DNA of 7,742 nt, from positions 1 through 7,742 of the forward strand of contig JAIXVO010000008.1 of the NCBI GenBank assembly GCA_027482985.1. The letters are read 5' to 3'. A program made the translations under genes and the position numbers. Positions 1-6,207 of the stretch are shown one piece after another. Source of the stretch: Cyanobacteriota bacterium. GTDB taxonomy: Bacteria > Cyanobacteriota > Cyanobacteriia > Leptolyngbyales > Leptolyngbyaceae. The number at the start of each line of letters is the position of its first letter. Position 1 is the stretch's first letter. The notes under the pieces were generated by a model. The model worked only from the letters and a program-made list of their open reading frames with translations. It made no database searches and was not told where the DNA came from.

Positions 1-242
1 CGAAAGACGATAACAAAGACAATGCCGGCACCCGCGATTAAGCCGATGAATTTGGCAGTTTTGAGCCAATTTCGCAGCTGCTGTTGCATCGCGCTGGTGG
101 GGCGATCGTGTTTGACGGTGGGCAGGACGGGCGGCGGACTAATTTCGGCCTCCAGTTCCCGTAACCGCAACGCCATTTCGCGATCGCGGAGTGCTTGTTC
201 GCGTCGTTGTAACTCGGATTCCTTCTCGTTGGGTGCATTCAT
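1..242 (-). CDS. Partial coiled-coil / membrane-anchored hypothetical protein (N-terminal 80 residues)
   Basis: The minus strand is open from an ATG at 242 to the left edge, so the C-terminus is missing. The 80 visible residues begin MNAPNEKESELQRREQALR. Residues 5-34 are very rich in Glu, Arg, Gln and Leu with heptad-like spacing, predicting a helix or short coiled coil. Residues 36-50 form a Pro-rich linker. From about residue 64 a hydrophobic segment (KFIGLIAGAGIVFVIVF) looks like a transmembrane helix cut by the edge. An in-frame ATG two codons upstream (248) is also possible; it directly follows a TGA stop and neither start has a clear Shine-Dalgarno. Two other frames overlap here but are short and have a composition unlike protein. 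The charged-helix-then-membrane layout suggests a small membrane-anchored protein; I do not recognise the family and infer no function. Confidence 0.7.
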   Translation of the reverse strand, partial: MNAPNEKESELQRREQALRDREMALRLRELEAEISPPPVLPTVKHDRPTSAMQQQLRNWLKTAKFIGLIAGAGIVFVIVF

Positions 243-275
243 AAGCATTCAGGACTTGACCGTTCTAACTTAACC

Positions 276-342
276 TGCCCCCCAATGAATGCCCAGATCT
301 CTGTGCCAATTCGGGTGACAGAAGAGTACCCGTTGGGGGGCA
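276..342. repeat. Nested inverted repeat in divergent intergenic region
   Basis: A perfect 10-bp inverted repeat, TGCCCCCCAA (276-285) and TTGGGGGGCA (333-342), encloses 47 nt. Directly inside the right arm is a second short stem, CGGGT (312-316) with ACCCG (328-332), so the two right arms abut. It lies between the divergent genes ending at 242 (minus) and starting at 471 (plus), where both promoters should be. It could be an RNA structure in the leader of the 471 gene or a regulatory site; a bidirectional terminator is less likely in a divergent gap. No convincing -35/-10 pair was found in 249-470. Confidence 0.4.
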
Positions 343-377
343 TGGCGGGGGGGAGACGGCATTGCCATCATAGGGAC

Positions 378-452
378 ATGACAAACCAAGCAGTGCTGGA
401 AACGCCAAAACGCCCACTCTACAAGGTTTGTCGGCTAATCAAGAGTCTGTAA
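378..452 (+). CDS. Possible 24-codon upstream ORF (leader peptide)
   Basis: ATG at 378 opens a 24-residue frame, MTNQAVLETPKRPLYKVCRL plus IKSL, ending in TAA at 450-452, which is 18 nt before the ATG of the gene at 471. A weak purine stretch (TAGGGA, 371-376) precedes it too closely for a good ribosome binding site. Nothing else supports translation. It is listed because its position just upstream of an apparently highly expressed gene is what a leader peptide would show; chance is equally possible. Confidence 0.15.
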   Translation: MTNQAVLETPKRPLYKVCRLIKSL

Positions 453-457
453 ATCAC

Positions 458-462
458 GAGGA
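458..462 (+). promoter_or_regulatory. Ribosome binding site of the 471 gene
   Basis: GAGGA lies 8 nt upstream of the ATG at 471, a near-ideal Shine-Dalgarno position. It fixes the start of this gene and fits its apparently high expression. Confidence 0.75.
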
Positions 463-470
463 AAATCATT

Positions 471-1010
471 ATGGAACGCTTAGGACAAGAATACTTGGTT
501 GCACAGCCTGGTCAACGCGTTGAAACGGGTGTGACCGAAAGCTTCCCCCGCTCCTTCTCTGTGCCGCTGGAGTTCAAACTGTACGACCTGCAAGCGAAAG
601 GCTCCAGCATGCGGCCTGCTAGCCCCGCGAACTCGCCGTTCATCGTGGCTGGCAATGAAGAAGTCGAATTCAGCGTTAAGGTTGAGTTCACGCCTTCTCC
701 TTTGGCCAAATTGCTGATGTGCCTGGGCACCCCCATCACCATCGTCTACTCCCTGGAAGGCTATGGTCGGCGGGCTGCTGAGTTGGATCTGGAAAAGACC
801 ATCATCACGGAAGCTGGCAAGTTCCTGTACACCGTTTCCCTGAAGGCAATCCCGAACAACACCGCGCCGACCATGACGCCCGGTTTGTATCAAATCGCAG
901 CTGTTGCTCGCATCGGTGGCACCATCGGCAAATGCCCCAGCGGGATTTGGGGTCATGGCTACGTGGATCAAGCGCTGTTGGAAGTCTACGCGGCTGGCGA
1001 AGAAAGCTAA
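471..1010 (+). CDS. Conserved-looking hypothetical protein, 179 aa, probably highly expressed
   Basis: The frame runs from ATG 471 to TAA 1010 behind a good Shine-Dalgarno. No signal peptide or transmembrane helix is visible, so it is probably cytoplasmic. The sequence alternates short beta-prone segments (FSVPLEFKLYDL around 29-40, EVEFSVKVEF 64-73, ITIVYSLEG 89-97, FLYTVSLKAI 118-127, GLYQIAAVARIGG 138-150) with Pro/Gly turns, which suggests an all-beta sandwich. There are two cysteines, C84 and C155, the second next to a Gly/Trp/His-rich stretch (CPSGIWGHGYVDQ). Codon choice is strongly biased: Ile is almost always ATC and Asn mostly AAC, unlike the neighbouring genes, which is typical of abundant proteins. 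It stands alone, with its own terminator-like hairpin downstream. I do not recognise the family; its cyanobacterial specificity is only an impression. That it is a real gene is nearly certain, its function unknown. Confidence 0.85.
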   Translation: MERLGQEYLVAQPGQRVETGVTESFPRSFSVPLEFKLYDLQAKGSSMRPASPANSPFIVAGNEEVEFSVKVEFTPSPLAKLLMCLGTPITIVYSLEGYGRRAAELDLEKTIITEAGKFLYTVSLKAIPNNTAPTMTPGLYQIAAVARIGGTIGKCPSGIWGHGYVDQALLEVYAAGEES

Positions 1011-1082
1011 GCGTGCTTGACTGCGACCATCAGTGTGCCGTTTCTAATGTTCATCGCATTCTCATCCGCTAACTAGTGGATT

Positions 1083-1118
1083 GCCCCTGACAGGTTACTA
1101 GTGCCTGCCAGGGGCTTT
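1083..1118 (+). terminator. Rho-independent-type terminator of the 471 gene
   Basis: A 12-bp stem with one A-C mismatch (GCCCCTGACAGG at 1083-1094, CCTGCCAGGGGC at 1104-1115) closes a 9-nt loop and is followed by TTTCT. It begins 72 nt after the TAA at 1010. The U-run is short, so efficiency may be modest. The minus-strand reading lacks a T-run, so it serves the plus-strand gene. Confidence 0.65.
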
Positions 1119-1120
1119 CT

Positions 1121-1133
1121 GCGGGAAGCCCGC
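1121..1133. repeat. Small GC-rich hairpin between convergent genes
   Basis: GCGGG (1121-1125) and CCCGC (1129-1133) form a perfect 5-bp stem with a 3-nt loop, immediately after the terminator and 50 nt from the end of the porin gene on the opposite strand. The wording around it (CTGCGGGAAGCC, then GACGCGCTAC) resembles short palindromic repeats scattered through many cyanobacterial genomes; that kinship is from memory. A second weak stem, CAGGG (1154-1158) with CCCTG (1166-1170), lies nearer the porin stop codon. Confidence 0.4.
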
Positions 1134-1182
1134 GACGCGCTACAAGGGGCACTCAGGGTTTGCGGCCCTGGGGCACGCCGAC

Positions 1183-2991
1183 CTAAAAACTAAACTGCGC
1201 CCGCAAGTTGCCCACAAACACCGTGGGGTTGCGATCAAAGTTATTGGCATTGAAGATGGCATAAACCGCCGGAATCAAGGCAATGTTGTCATTAAGCGGG
1301 AAGTAATAGGAGCCTTCTAACTCATACTGAGTGGCACCGTTACCAGCCCCAGAGATCAGGAAGCGTGTACCCGAAAGATAATCAAATGGGATCACGAAAG
1401 ACAACACGCCCAATGCGCCTTTGCGCCCGACATCGGGGAAGGCTAACCCCGCCTGGAATGCCTGCACCCGCACTTGCCCACCACTGCGAGCCGGGTTGCG
1501 GGGGTTAATGTCGGTCACCCCATAGGAATAGCGACCAAAGAGGCCAAAGTTTTTCGTCACCAGCCAATCAAAGTTGGCGATAAAAGTATCCGCCGTGGAC
1601 GTGCGGACGGCACCGCCAAAGCCATCATCGGCAAAACCATAGGGCAGCGGTTCCCCTGCGCTCCCCCCAACAAAGACGTTGGCATTGGGTTTGAGATTCG
1701 AGCGGGTATACAACAGGCGCAGGTTAAAGTTCCGCGTGGGCAAGTAATGCAACTGGGCGGTCATGGTGTTGGTGCCACCAAATAAACCATCGCCCCGCGC
1801 CGGACTGCTAGAGGTATTAAAGCCAGCCGCCGGATTTAAGAACTCGGTATTTTCGGCTAAATAGCCTGCGGTAAAGGTGAATTGAGGCGTGACGTTCCAG
1901 GTGATGACAGCCCCTGATCCCCGGTCAACCGCGTTGGAAAGTGTACTGCCGTTGGATTGGAAACTGGTGGCTCCAGTGGGAAAGAAGGTGAAGCGGTTGG
2001 CATCGAAGTGACGGTAGAAATTGAGGCGAGGACCCACTGCAATTCGGACGGTGTTGCTGACGGGAAACTGGTAGAACAATTCCCGAATGGAAACGCTGCT
2101 GGCAGAGAGCACGCCAGTTTGATCCAGGAAGGGGGTGCCCCAGGAGTTGAAGAAGCCCCCCGACACGAATTGGTTGGCGGGTGAACTGCCATTCCCAGAA
2201 ACCAATTGGGTGACGAGTAAATCTCTCCCGGTAAAAGAGGTGTTGAAGTTGAGGAAGGTGTAGAACCCAAAGGTGATTTCGGGATCATCCCGCAACACAC
2301 GAGACGGTTGCAGGGTCGTGGGATTGCGGCGGGGGGCGGCAAAGGCACTGTTGGGAGCCACGGGCGATCGCTCGGCTAACACGCGATCGCCCGCAGTGGC
2401 ACCCGTCAAGTTAAAGTAAACCGTCCCCGTCAGGCGAGTCGTAGTCGAAAATTGTTGCTTTTCTAACGTCGCGGTGCGGACTTCCAGAGATTCTATCCGC
2501 CCTCGGAGTGCCGCCAGTTCCGCCGCAAATTCTTCCTGCAAGCGCTTCACCACTTCCAGGTCTTCTTTTTTGACAAAATCAGCAGTTGCAGCAGCGATCA
2601 ATTCTTGAATTTTATCGAGGCAGGCATTGAGTCCGGCAGCAAACTCATAGCGAGTCATCGCCCGATTGCCGCGATAGGTTTTATCGGGATAACCCACAAT
2701 ACAGCCGTACCGTTCTACCAGTGATTGCAACGCCTGGAACGCCCAATCCGTTGGCTTAACATCTGAGAATTGCGAAACTGAGGTGACTTGCGACATTCCG
2801 GCGATGGCGGGTCGCTCCAGATCCGCAAAGGTGGGTACCTGTTCCATCCCAGGGCTGGCAGTTGAGGCCAGTGGGGTAGTTGCAGAAGGACTGGTCAGCG
2901 ACGCGGTTTGCGCCAGACCAGGAGCCGCACTCAACGCGATCGCGGACAACCAAACTGGGAGCGATGCCCCCCGAATCCGATGAATTGACAT
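1183..2991 (-). CDS. SLH-domain OprB-family outer-membrane porin (iron uptake porin type)
   Basis: This encodes a 602-residue outer-membrane beta-barrel with the standard cyanobacterial porin plan. Residues 1-28 are a signal peptide (RIRG, a hydrophobic core, then APGLAQ). Residues 30-65 are a Ser/Thr/Pro-rich linker. Residues 70-120 are an SLH domain (VSQFSDVKPTDWAFQALQSL, then VGYPDKTYRGNRAMTRYEFA), which in this family holds the barrel to the peptidoglycan layer. Residues 125-180 are a coiled coil (ELAALRGRIESLEVRTATLE). About 185-602 form the OprB-like barrel, ending in Phe (AQFSF), the usual C-terminal signal for outer-membrane assembly. Such porins pass small solutes, and some have been linked to inorganic or iron uptake; the substrate cannot be read here. 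The start is fixed by GAGGAG 6 nt upstream. It is single-gene, divergent from the transporter at 3363. No obvious Fur-type site is seen upstream. Confidence 0.95.
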   Translation of the reverse strand: MSIHRIRGASLPVWLSAIALSAAPGLAQTASLTSPSATTPLASTASPGMEQVPTFADLERPAIAGMSQVTSVSQFSDVKPTDWAFQALQSLVERYGCIVGYPDKTYRGNRAMTRYEFAAGLNACLDKIQELIAAATADFVKKEDLEVVKRLQEEFAAELAALRGRIESLEVRTATLEKQQFSTTTRLTGTVYFNLTGATAGDRVLAERSPVAPNSAFAAPRRNPTTLQPSRVLRDDPEITFGFYTFLNFNTSFTGRDLLVTQLVSGNGSSPANQFVSGGFFNSWGTPFLDQTGVLSASSVSIRELFYQFPVSNTVRIAVGPRLNFYRHFDANRFTFFPTGATSFQSNGSTLSNAVDRGSGAVITWNVTPQFTFTAGYLAENTEFLNPAAGFNTSSSPARGDGLFGGTNTMTAQLHYLPTRNFNLRLLYTRSNLKPNANVFVGGSAGEPLPYGFADDGFGGAVRTSTADTFIANFDWLVTKNFGLFGRYSYGVTDINPRNPARSGGQVRVQAFQAGLAFPDVGRKGALGVLSFVIPFDYLSGTRFLISGAGNGATQYELEGSYYFPLNDNIALIPAVYAIFNANNFDRNPTVFVGNLRAQFSF

Positions 2992-2997
2992 AATTGA

Positions 2998-3003
2998 CTC
3001 CTC
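2998..3003 (-). promoter_or_regulatory. Ribosome binding site of the porin gene
   Basis: On the minus strand GAGGAG lies 6 nt before the ATG at 2991, a strong Shine-Dalgarno that settles the start codon and suggests efficient translation. Confidence 0.8.
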
Positions 3004-3040
3004 ACACCAGAAAAACTTCAGCCATCAATCTTTGTGTATG

Positions 3041-3050
3041 CTGTATACAG
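3041..3050. promoter_or_regulatory. Perfect 10-bp palindrome upstream of porin gene (possible operator)
   Basis: CTGTATACAG is a perfect palindrome 50 nt upstream of the porin ATG, inside an AT-rich stretch. That is a typical place for a dimeric regulator to bind or for a -10 region (TATACA on the minus strand). No matching regulator is encoded in the window and the site is single, so the role is inferred only from symmetry and position. Confidence 0.3.
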
Positions 3051-3267
3051 TCTTAAAGTTTACATTTATTACAAATTAAGCCCAGATGGAATTCTGTATT
3101 CGTCGATACTTCTCAAATTGAAAGGTCTGAATGAACAGGCGTTAATTTGCTGCCCTACCTCGATTGTGTGCTACATCGACAATGGCAGCATAGAGCGTCG
3201 TAGTGGCAATCACCCCAACCTTGTTGCCAGCGTCCAGATCTGAATCATCAAGGTTTTGCCCTCTGCC

Positions 3268-3314
3268 TGACTGCACGAGCTTGGGCGGACAAGAGGCTCA
3301 AGCTCGTGCAGTCA
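3268..3314. repeat. Long hairpin: 19-bp stem upstream of MFS gene
   Basis: TGACTGCACGAGCTT (3268-3282) is repeated in perfect inversion as 3300-3314. Four more pairs inside (one G-T) extend the stem to 19 bp, 3268-3286 with 3296-3314, around a 9-nt loop. Neither side has a long T-run, so it is not a textbook terminator. It lies 48 nt upstream of the preferred ATG of the transporter, so it is either a palindromic dispersed element or a structured leader. Confidence 0.7.
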
Positions 3315-3362
3315 AAATCATGTCATTATCCATTGGATAAATCGGTTCTGGATGTCAGTCTG

Positions 3363-4562
3363 ATGACCTTAGAGAAAGCTGTTCCGTTTAGTCGCAACTT
3401 AGTCTTGTTGATGTCGATCGCGTGTTTAATCTCGATTGGTAGTTTGTACTATAACCAGCCATTGTTAGTGCTGATGCGCCAAACCTTTCAAGTGTCGGTG
3501 GTGCAGGTGAGTGCAGTGCCAACTTGCACGCAGTTTGGGTATGCCCTGGGGATGTTGCTGTTGATCCCGCTGGGCGATCGCGCAAATCGCCGCCAATTGA
3601 TTGTAATTTTGAGTCTCCTAAATGCGATCGCACTACTTTTAATTGCCTTTTCACCGAGTTTTCAATGGCTCGTCGTCATGAGTTTTATCAATGGCATGAC
3701 CGCTGTCGTACCCCAGTTACTCGTGCCGTTTGCAGCTCAGTTAGCGATTCCAACGGCACGCGGTAAAGTGGTGGGATTGGTGATGTGCGGACTATTGGCA
3801 GGCATCGTCGTCGGTCGCTTGGCGAGTGGTTGGGTGGGGGCAGTGTGGGGCTGGCGCACGCCCTTCTGGTTAGCGGCGATCGCCATGGTGGGATTAGCGG
3901 CGATCTTGAGTCGAGGCTTACCCGCGATCGCCGCAACTGTGCAATTGTCTTACGCCGCGTTGATGCGATCGCTGGTCGGACTGCTGCTCACCTATCCCCT
4001 GTTACGCCAAACCGCATTGATGGGGGGACTATTTTTCTCTGTCTACTGCGGCTTCTGGACAACCCTGCCTTTTTTGCTGGCAGACCCGCCGTTCAATTTG
4101 GGCAGTCAGGTGGTGGGCACGATGGGACTGGTGGGGATCACCGGGGTCGTCGCAGCACCTCTGGTCGGTCGCCTTGCCGATCGCCGCAGTCAGCGTCTGA
4201 CCTTAATCGGGGCGATGATCATTTTAGTCCTGGCGCTGGTTATCCTGTGGCAATTTCAGCAGGGCTTGATCGCGATCGTCATCGGCGCTTTGTTGCTAGA
4301 CCTAGGCATTCAAACGGGACAAATTTCTAACCAAACTCGCATCTATACCCTCCCGGTCGCCGTCCATAATCGCATTACCACCGTCTATATGGTGTCCTAC
4401 TTCTTGGGTGGCTCCCTCGGTTCCTGGCTGGCGGCTACGGCCTGGAATGGGGCAGGTTGGCAGGGCGTGTGTGGGGTGGGGTTAGGGGCGGTGGCGATCG
4501 CGGGGATGGTGTTGGGGAAGGGGGAGGCAGGAGGCAGGAATAGGAGGGAGGGGGAGGAATAG
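3363..4562 (+). CDS. MFS transporter, 12-TM, exporter-like
   Basis: This encodes a 399-residue inner-membrane protein of the major facilitator superfamily, drawn into the drug/sugar-efflux-like branch by the N-terminal LYYNQPLL motif (residues 28-35). Motif A appears in both halves: GDRANRRQ (71-78, loop 2-3) and GRLADRRSQR (269-278, loop 8-9). GRLASGWVGAVWGWR (151-165 region) is the conserved stretch following TM5. About twelve hydrophobic segments are countable with a longer central loop near 183-200. Substrate is unknown; proton-driven export is the family expectation. The frame is open up to a GTG at 3306, but that codon lies inside the long hairpin and would add 19 polar residues, so ATG 3363 is preferred even though it lacks a strong Shine-Dalgarno. 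The last 14 residues (from GKGEAGGRN) come from a G-rich low-complexity tract. The gene holds six HIP1 sites. Confidence 0.92.
   Translation: MTLEKAVPFSRNLVLLMSIACLISIGSLYYNQPLLVLMRQTFQVSVVQVSAVPTCTQFGYALGMLLLIPLGDRANRRQLIVILSLLNAIALLLIAFSPSFQWLVVMSFINGMTAVVPQLLVPFAAQLAIPTARGKVVGLVMCGLLAGIVVGRLASGWVGAVWGWRTPFWLAAIAMVGLAAILSRGLPAIAATVQLSYAALMRSLVGLLLTYPLLRQTALMGGLFFSVYCGFWTTLPFLLADPPFNLGSQVVGTMGLVGITGVVAAPLVGRLADRRSQRLTLIGAMIILVLALVILWQFQQGLIAIVIGALLLDLGIQTGQISNQTRIYTLPVAVHNRITTVYMVSYFLGGSLGSWLAATAWNGAGWQGVCGVGLGAVAIAGMVLGKGEAGGRNRREGEE
4502..4562 (+). repeat. G-rich low-complexity tract forming the MFS 3' end
   Basis: Purine-rich sequence with five runs of three or more G (4502-4505, 4514-4517, 4520-4524, 4546-4548, 4550-4554) and repeated GGCAGGA words. 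It encodes the charged Gly/Arg/Glu tail of the transporter and ends at its TAG stop. A pyrimidine-rich tract of matching word content lies at 7326-7366 on the opposite strand sense. The runs could allow a G-quadruplex, though one loop would be long. Confidence 0.6.
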
Positions 4563-4564
4563 GT

Positions 4565-4618
4565 AAACCAGTAGGATGCGTTAAGCGTTAGCCGTAACGC
4601 ATCACCGGGATCTGGTTT
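4565..4618. terminator. Possible bidirectional terminator between convergent genes
   Basis: AAACCAG (4565-4571) and CTGGTTT (4612-4618) pair perfectly and enclose the repeat copy at 4571-4603, whose own arms GATGCGTTA (4575-4583) and TAACGCATC (4595-4603) form a 9-bp stem. The nested structure starts 2 nt after the transporter stop and lies just past the stop at 4636 of the opposing gene. Neither side has a proper U-run, so termination is inferred from position and structure. Confidence 0.4.
4571..4603 (+). repeat. Dispersed palindromic repeat, copy A (33 nt)
   Basis: The element begins GTAGGATGCGTTAAGC and ends GCCGTAACGCATC, with a 9-bp stem and an 11-nt loop. It agrees at 28 of 33 positions with the reverse complement of 7254-7286 and clearly resembles 7050-7081. 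Repeats of the form GTAGG.TGCGTTA...TAACGCA.C are widespread between genes in cyanobacteria. Confidence 0.75.
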
Positions 4619-4635
4619 GCGGGCACAATCTTGAC

Positions 4636-5592
4636 CTATTCTTCGATATTCTCGGTGCTGGTGGGATGATCAACCAACTCGACGCGATCGCCCGCTGAGG
4701 TTTTGCCGCGATCGATGAAGCGTAAGCGTTTGCCGGGAATCACGCGCACTGTTTGATCGAGGTTACAGTTGGTGCAGGCAGCATTGTAATTGAGGCTAAA
4801 ACTGCTGGTGGAAGACCGCCGTAGCCGAATCCGTTGACCGGGTTCGAGGCGATACAGATCATCGCCAATTTTGAAGCGGACGGGACGGTTGGACTGATTG
4901 GAAAAAGCGGTGCGAATGCCACTGGTTTCGCCATCCAACAGCTCCGTTTTGAGGACTTTGCCATTCGGACAGCGGAACTGATTTTGCCGCCGCAAATCGG
5001 CACACACATTCGTCGCGACGGCAGTATTCGCACAGATTTTGGCTTCCACCCATTGCGCATTGCGGACGGCCTGTTGCTGGAGGCGATCGAAGGTGCTGGT
5101 GAAAGTGCCGGATTCAACCGGAATATTGCTTTCTAGAATCTCGTAGCTGAAGGTATTCACGCCATACATCACCCGCAAGCGTTTGCCACTGTGAGTCGTG
5201 CCAAATTCGGTCGTGGTGGCTTCAGACAGGCGATCGCGTTGGTATTCGCGATCGGTATAGGGCGAGGGATCGCCCGCCATGCCCGTGGTGATGTTGCGAA
5301 TCACGACGCGTCGGCGCTCTGCTGGTGGGGTTTTACTGGAGCGAAACCGCGCCACGAAGGCCTCCCGATTCAGCTCAACCCCTGGGCAGTCCCCTGTGTA
5401 GGTAGTTTCGGTGAGAGGCGCATAGTTGAAGGTGGTCACGCCCTCAAATTCAAATCCAACTTGGGCAGTGGGGGCGGCGGGTGGCATTGCAGGCGTGGTT
5501 GGTGGGGAGGCCGGGGCAGATTGGGCGATCGCCCCTGATGCACTCAAACTCACACCGAGCGTTAACAACACCGACAGGGAATAGGCAGACAT
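4636..5592 (-). CDS. Exported hypothetical protein with six cysteines
   Basis: The 318-residue product starts with a probable signal peptide (YSLSVLLTLGVSLSASGAIA, cleavage near residue 23) followed by a Pro/Ala-rich linker (24-44), so it should act in the periplasm or outside. The mature part has exactly six cysteines (C69, C187, C197, C208, C273, C276), the last two as a CTNC motif, an even number suited to disulfides. Three similar short segments recur: SGKRLRVMYG (135-144), PGQRIRLRR (251-259) and PGKRLRFIDRG (286-296), suggesting repeated beta-hairpins. The frame extends to ATG 5640, but the extra 16 residues are acidic and would spoil a signal peptide, so ATG 5592 is chosen; its Shine-Dalgarno is weak. 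It is probably the last gene of an operon with 5659-6183. No family recognised, and no catalytic motif seen. Confidence 0.8.
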   Translation of the reverse strand: MSAYSLSVLLTLGVSLSASGAIAQSAPASPPTTPAMPPAAPTAQVGFEFEGVTTFNYAPLTETTYTGDCPGVELNREAFVARFRSSKTPPAERRRVVIRNITTGMAGDPSPYTDREYQRDRLSEATTTEFGTTHSGKRLRVMYGVNTFSYEILESNIPVESGTFTSTFDRLQQQAVRNAQWVEAKICANTAVATNVCADLRRQNQFRCPNGKVLKTELLDGETSGIRTAFSNQSNRPVRFKIGDDLYRLEPGQRIRLRRSSTSSFSLNYNAACTNCNLDQTVRVIPGKRLRFIDRGKTSAGDRVELVDHPTSTENIEE

Positions 5593-5658
5593 AGTATTTA
5601 ATCTTTCGTCGCCATCAATCATAAATGATTCAGGGGACATTCTGGACTACTGTGCACC

Positions 5659-6183
5659 TTACTCCGGCAAGAATTTTTGAAAGCTTTGGAGTTTGGCATT
5701 AATTTGTTCGCTGATCCCTTCTGGCATGGTGCCACCCTTCATCTTCATCCCCTGACTAATCTTGTCCGCAATGTCTTCAGGTGTGGGTTTGAAGAACTCT
5801 TTCTTCTTCATAAATAGCTGTTTCTTTTGTTCCGGCGTGAGTGAGGCAAACGCATCTTTTTTGGGTAAGCCACTGAACACTTCTTTCAATTGTGTTTTTT
5901 GCTCCGGCGTTAGGGTCAGAGACTTAAAAGCTTTGCGAAAAGTACCCCCTTCACTGACAAAATTAGAAAACTGTTCCCGTTGTTCGGGGGTCAGAATCGT
6001 TTCCAGCTTGGGTAACACTTCGGTTTCAAGTTGGGTCAACAGATCTTTAACCGTCTCGGTTGCTGTAGTCACGGCTGTTGGCATCGACCCATCAGCCAGT
6101 AATTGTGCCTGGGCTGGCTGACTCACTACCAGACTGAGCAGCACCAGTACACTCACCATTAAGCGCATTAAAACTCGGTTCAT
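5659..6183 (-). CDS. Exported helical protein with LTPEQ repeats (Spy/CpxP-like in style)
   Basis: The 174-residue product has a clear signal peptide (NRVLMRLMVSVLVLLSLVVS, then QPAQAQ; cleavage after about residue 26). The mature part is helical and strongly charged, with three repeats of L-T-P-E-Q at residues 64, 91 and 115 (LTPEQREQF, LTPEQKTQL, LTPEQKKQL) and a fourth relic TPED near 134. LTPEQ motifs are the signature of periplasmic Spy/CpxP chaperone-like proteins, but also occur in unrelated helical proteins, so this is similarity of motif rather than proven homology. The longer start at 6204 lies 3 nt from the stop of the upstream gene; the inner ATG 6183 gives a standard signal peptide and has GGAG about 10 nt upstream. 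The tight spacing indicates co-transcription with the DUF1275 gene. Confidence 0.85.
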   Translation of the reverse strand: MNRVLMRLMVSVLVLLSLVVSQPAQAQLLADGSMPTAVTTATETVKDLLTQLETEVLPKLETILTPEQREQFSNFVSEGGTFRKAFKSLTLTPEQKTQLKEVFSGLPKKDAFASLTPEQKKQLFMKKKEFFKPTPEDIADKISQGMKMKGGTMPEGISEQINAKLQSFQKFLPE

Positions 6184-6207
6184 CACAAGATTGCTCCAAA
6201 TCATGAC

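Larger units (their letters stand above)
3004..3362. other. Divergent intergenic region between porin and MFS transporter
   Basis: This 359-nt gap should hold promoters for both flanking genes. The porin-proximal part (about 3030-3130) is clearly AT-richer than the surroundings and includes the palindrome at 3041-3050, consistent with a promoter region, but I could not assign a -35/-10 pair with confidence. The middle holds a minus-strand 44-codon open stretch (3142-3276) with no good start, and a 6-bp inverted repeat TGGCAA (3204-3209) with TTGCCA (3224-3229). The transporter-proximal part is dominated by the long hairpin at 3268-3314. Confidence 0.5.

Noticed and set aside
480..971. Minus-strand 163-codon frame opposite the 471 gene
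   Set aside because: It is the antisense shadow of a gene with biased codon use; its composition is Arg/His/Gln-rich with no motif.
1857..2348. Minus-strand 163-codon frame within the porin gene
   Set aside because: It is a Pro/Ser-rich alternate frame of the porin, which is itself clearly coding in the main frame.
3034..3243. Plus-strand 69-codon frame in the porin-transporter gap
   Set aside because: No Shine-Dalgarno, composition unlike a protein, AT-rich promoter region of the opposite gene, and no recognisable motif.
3306..3362. GTG start at 3306 for the transporter
   Set aside because: It lies inside the 19-bp hairpin and adds 19 polar residues before a normal MFS N-terminus; ATG 3363 gives the usual length.
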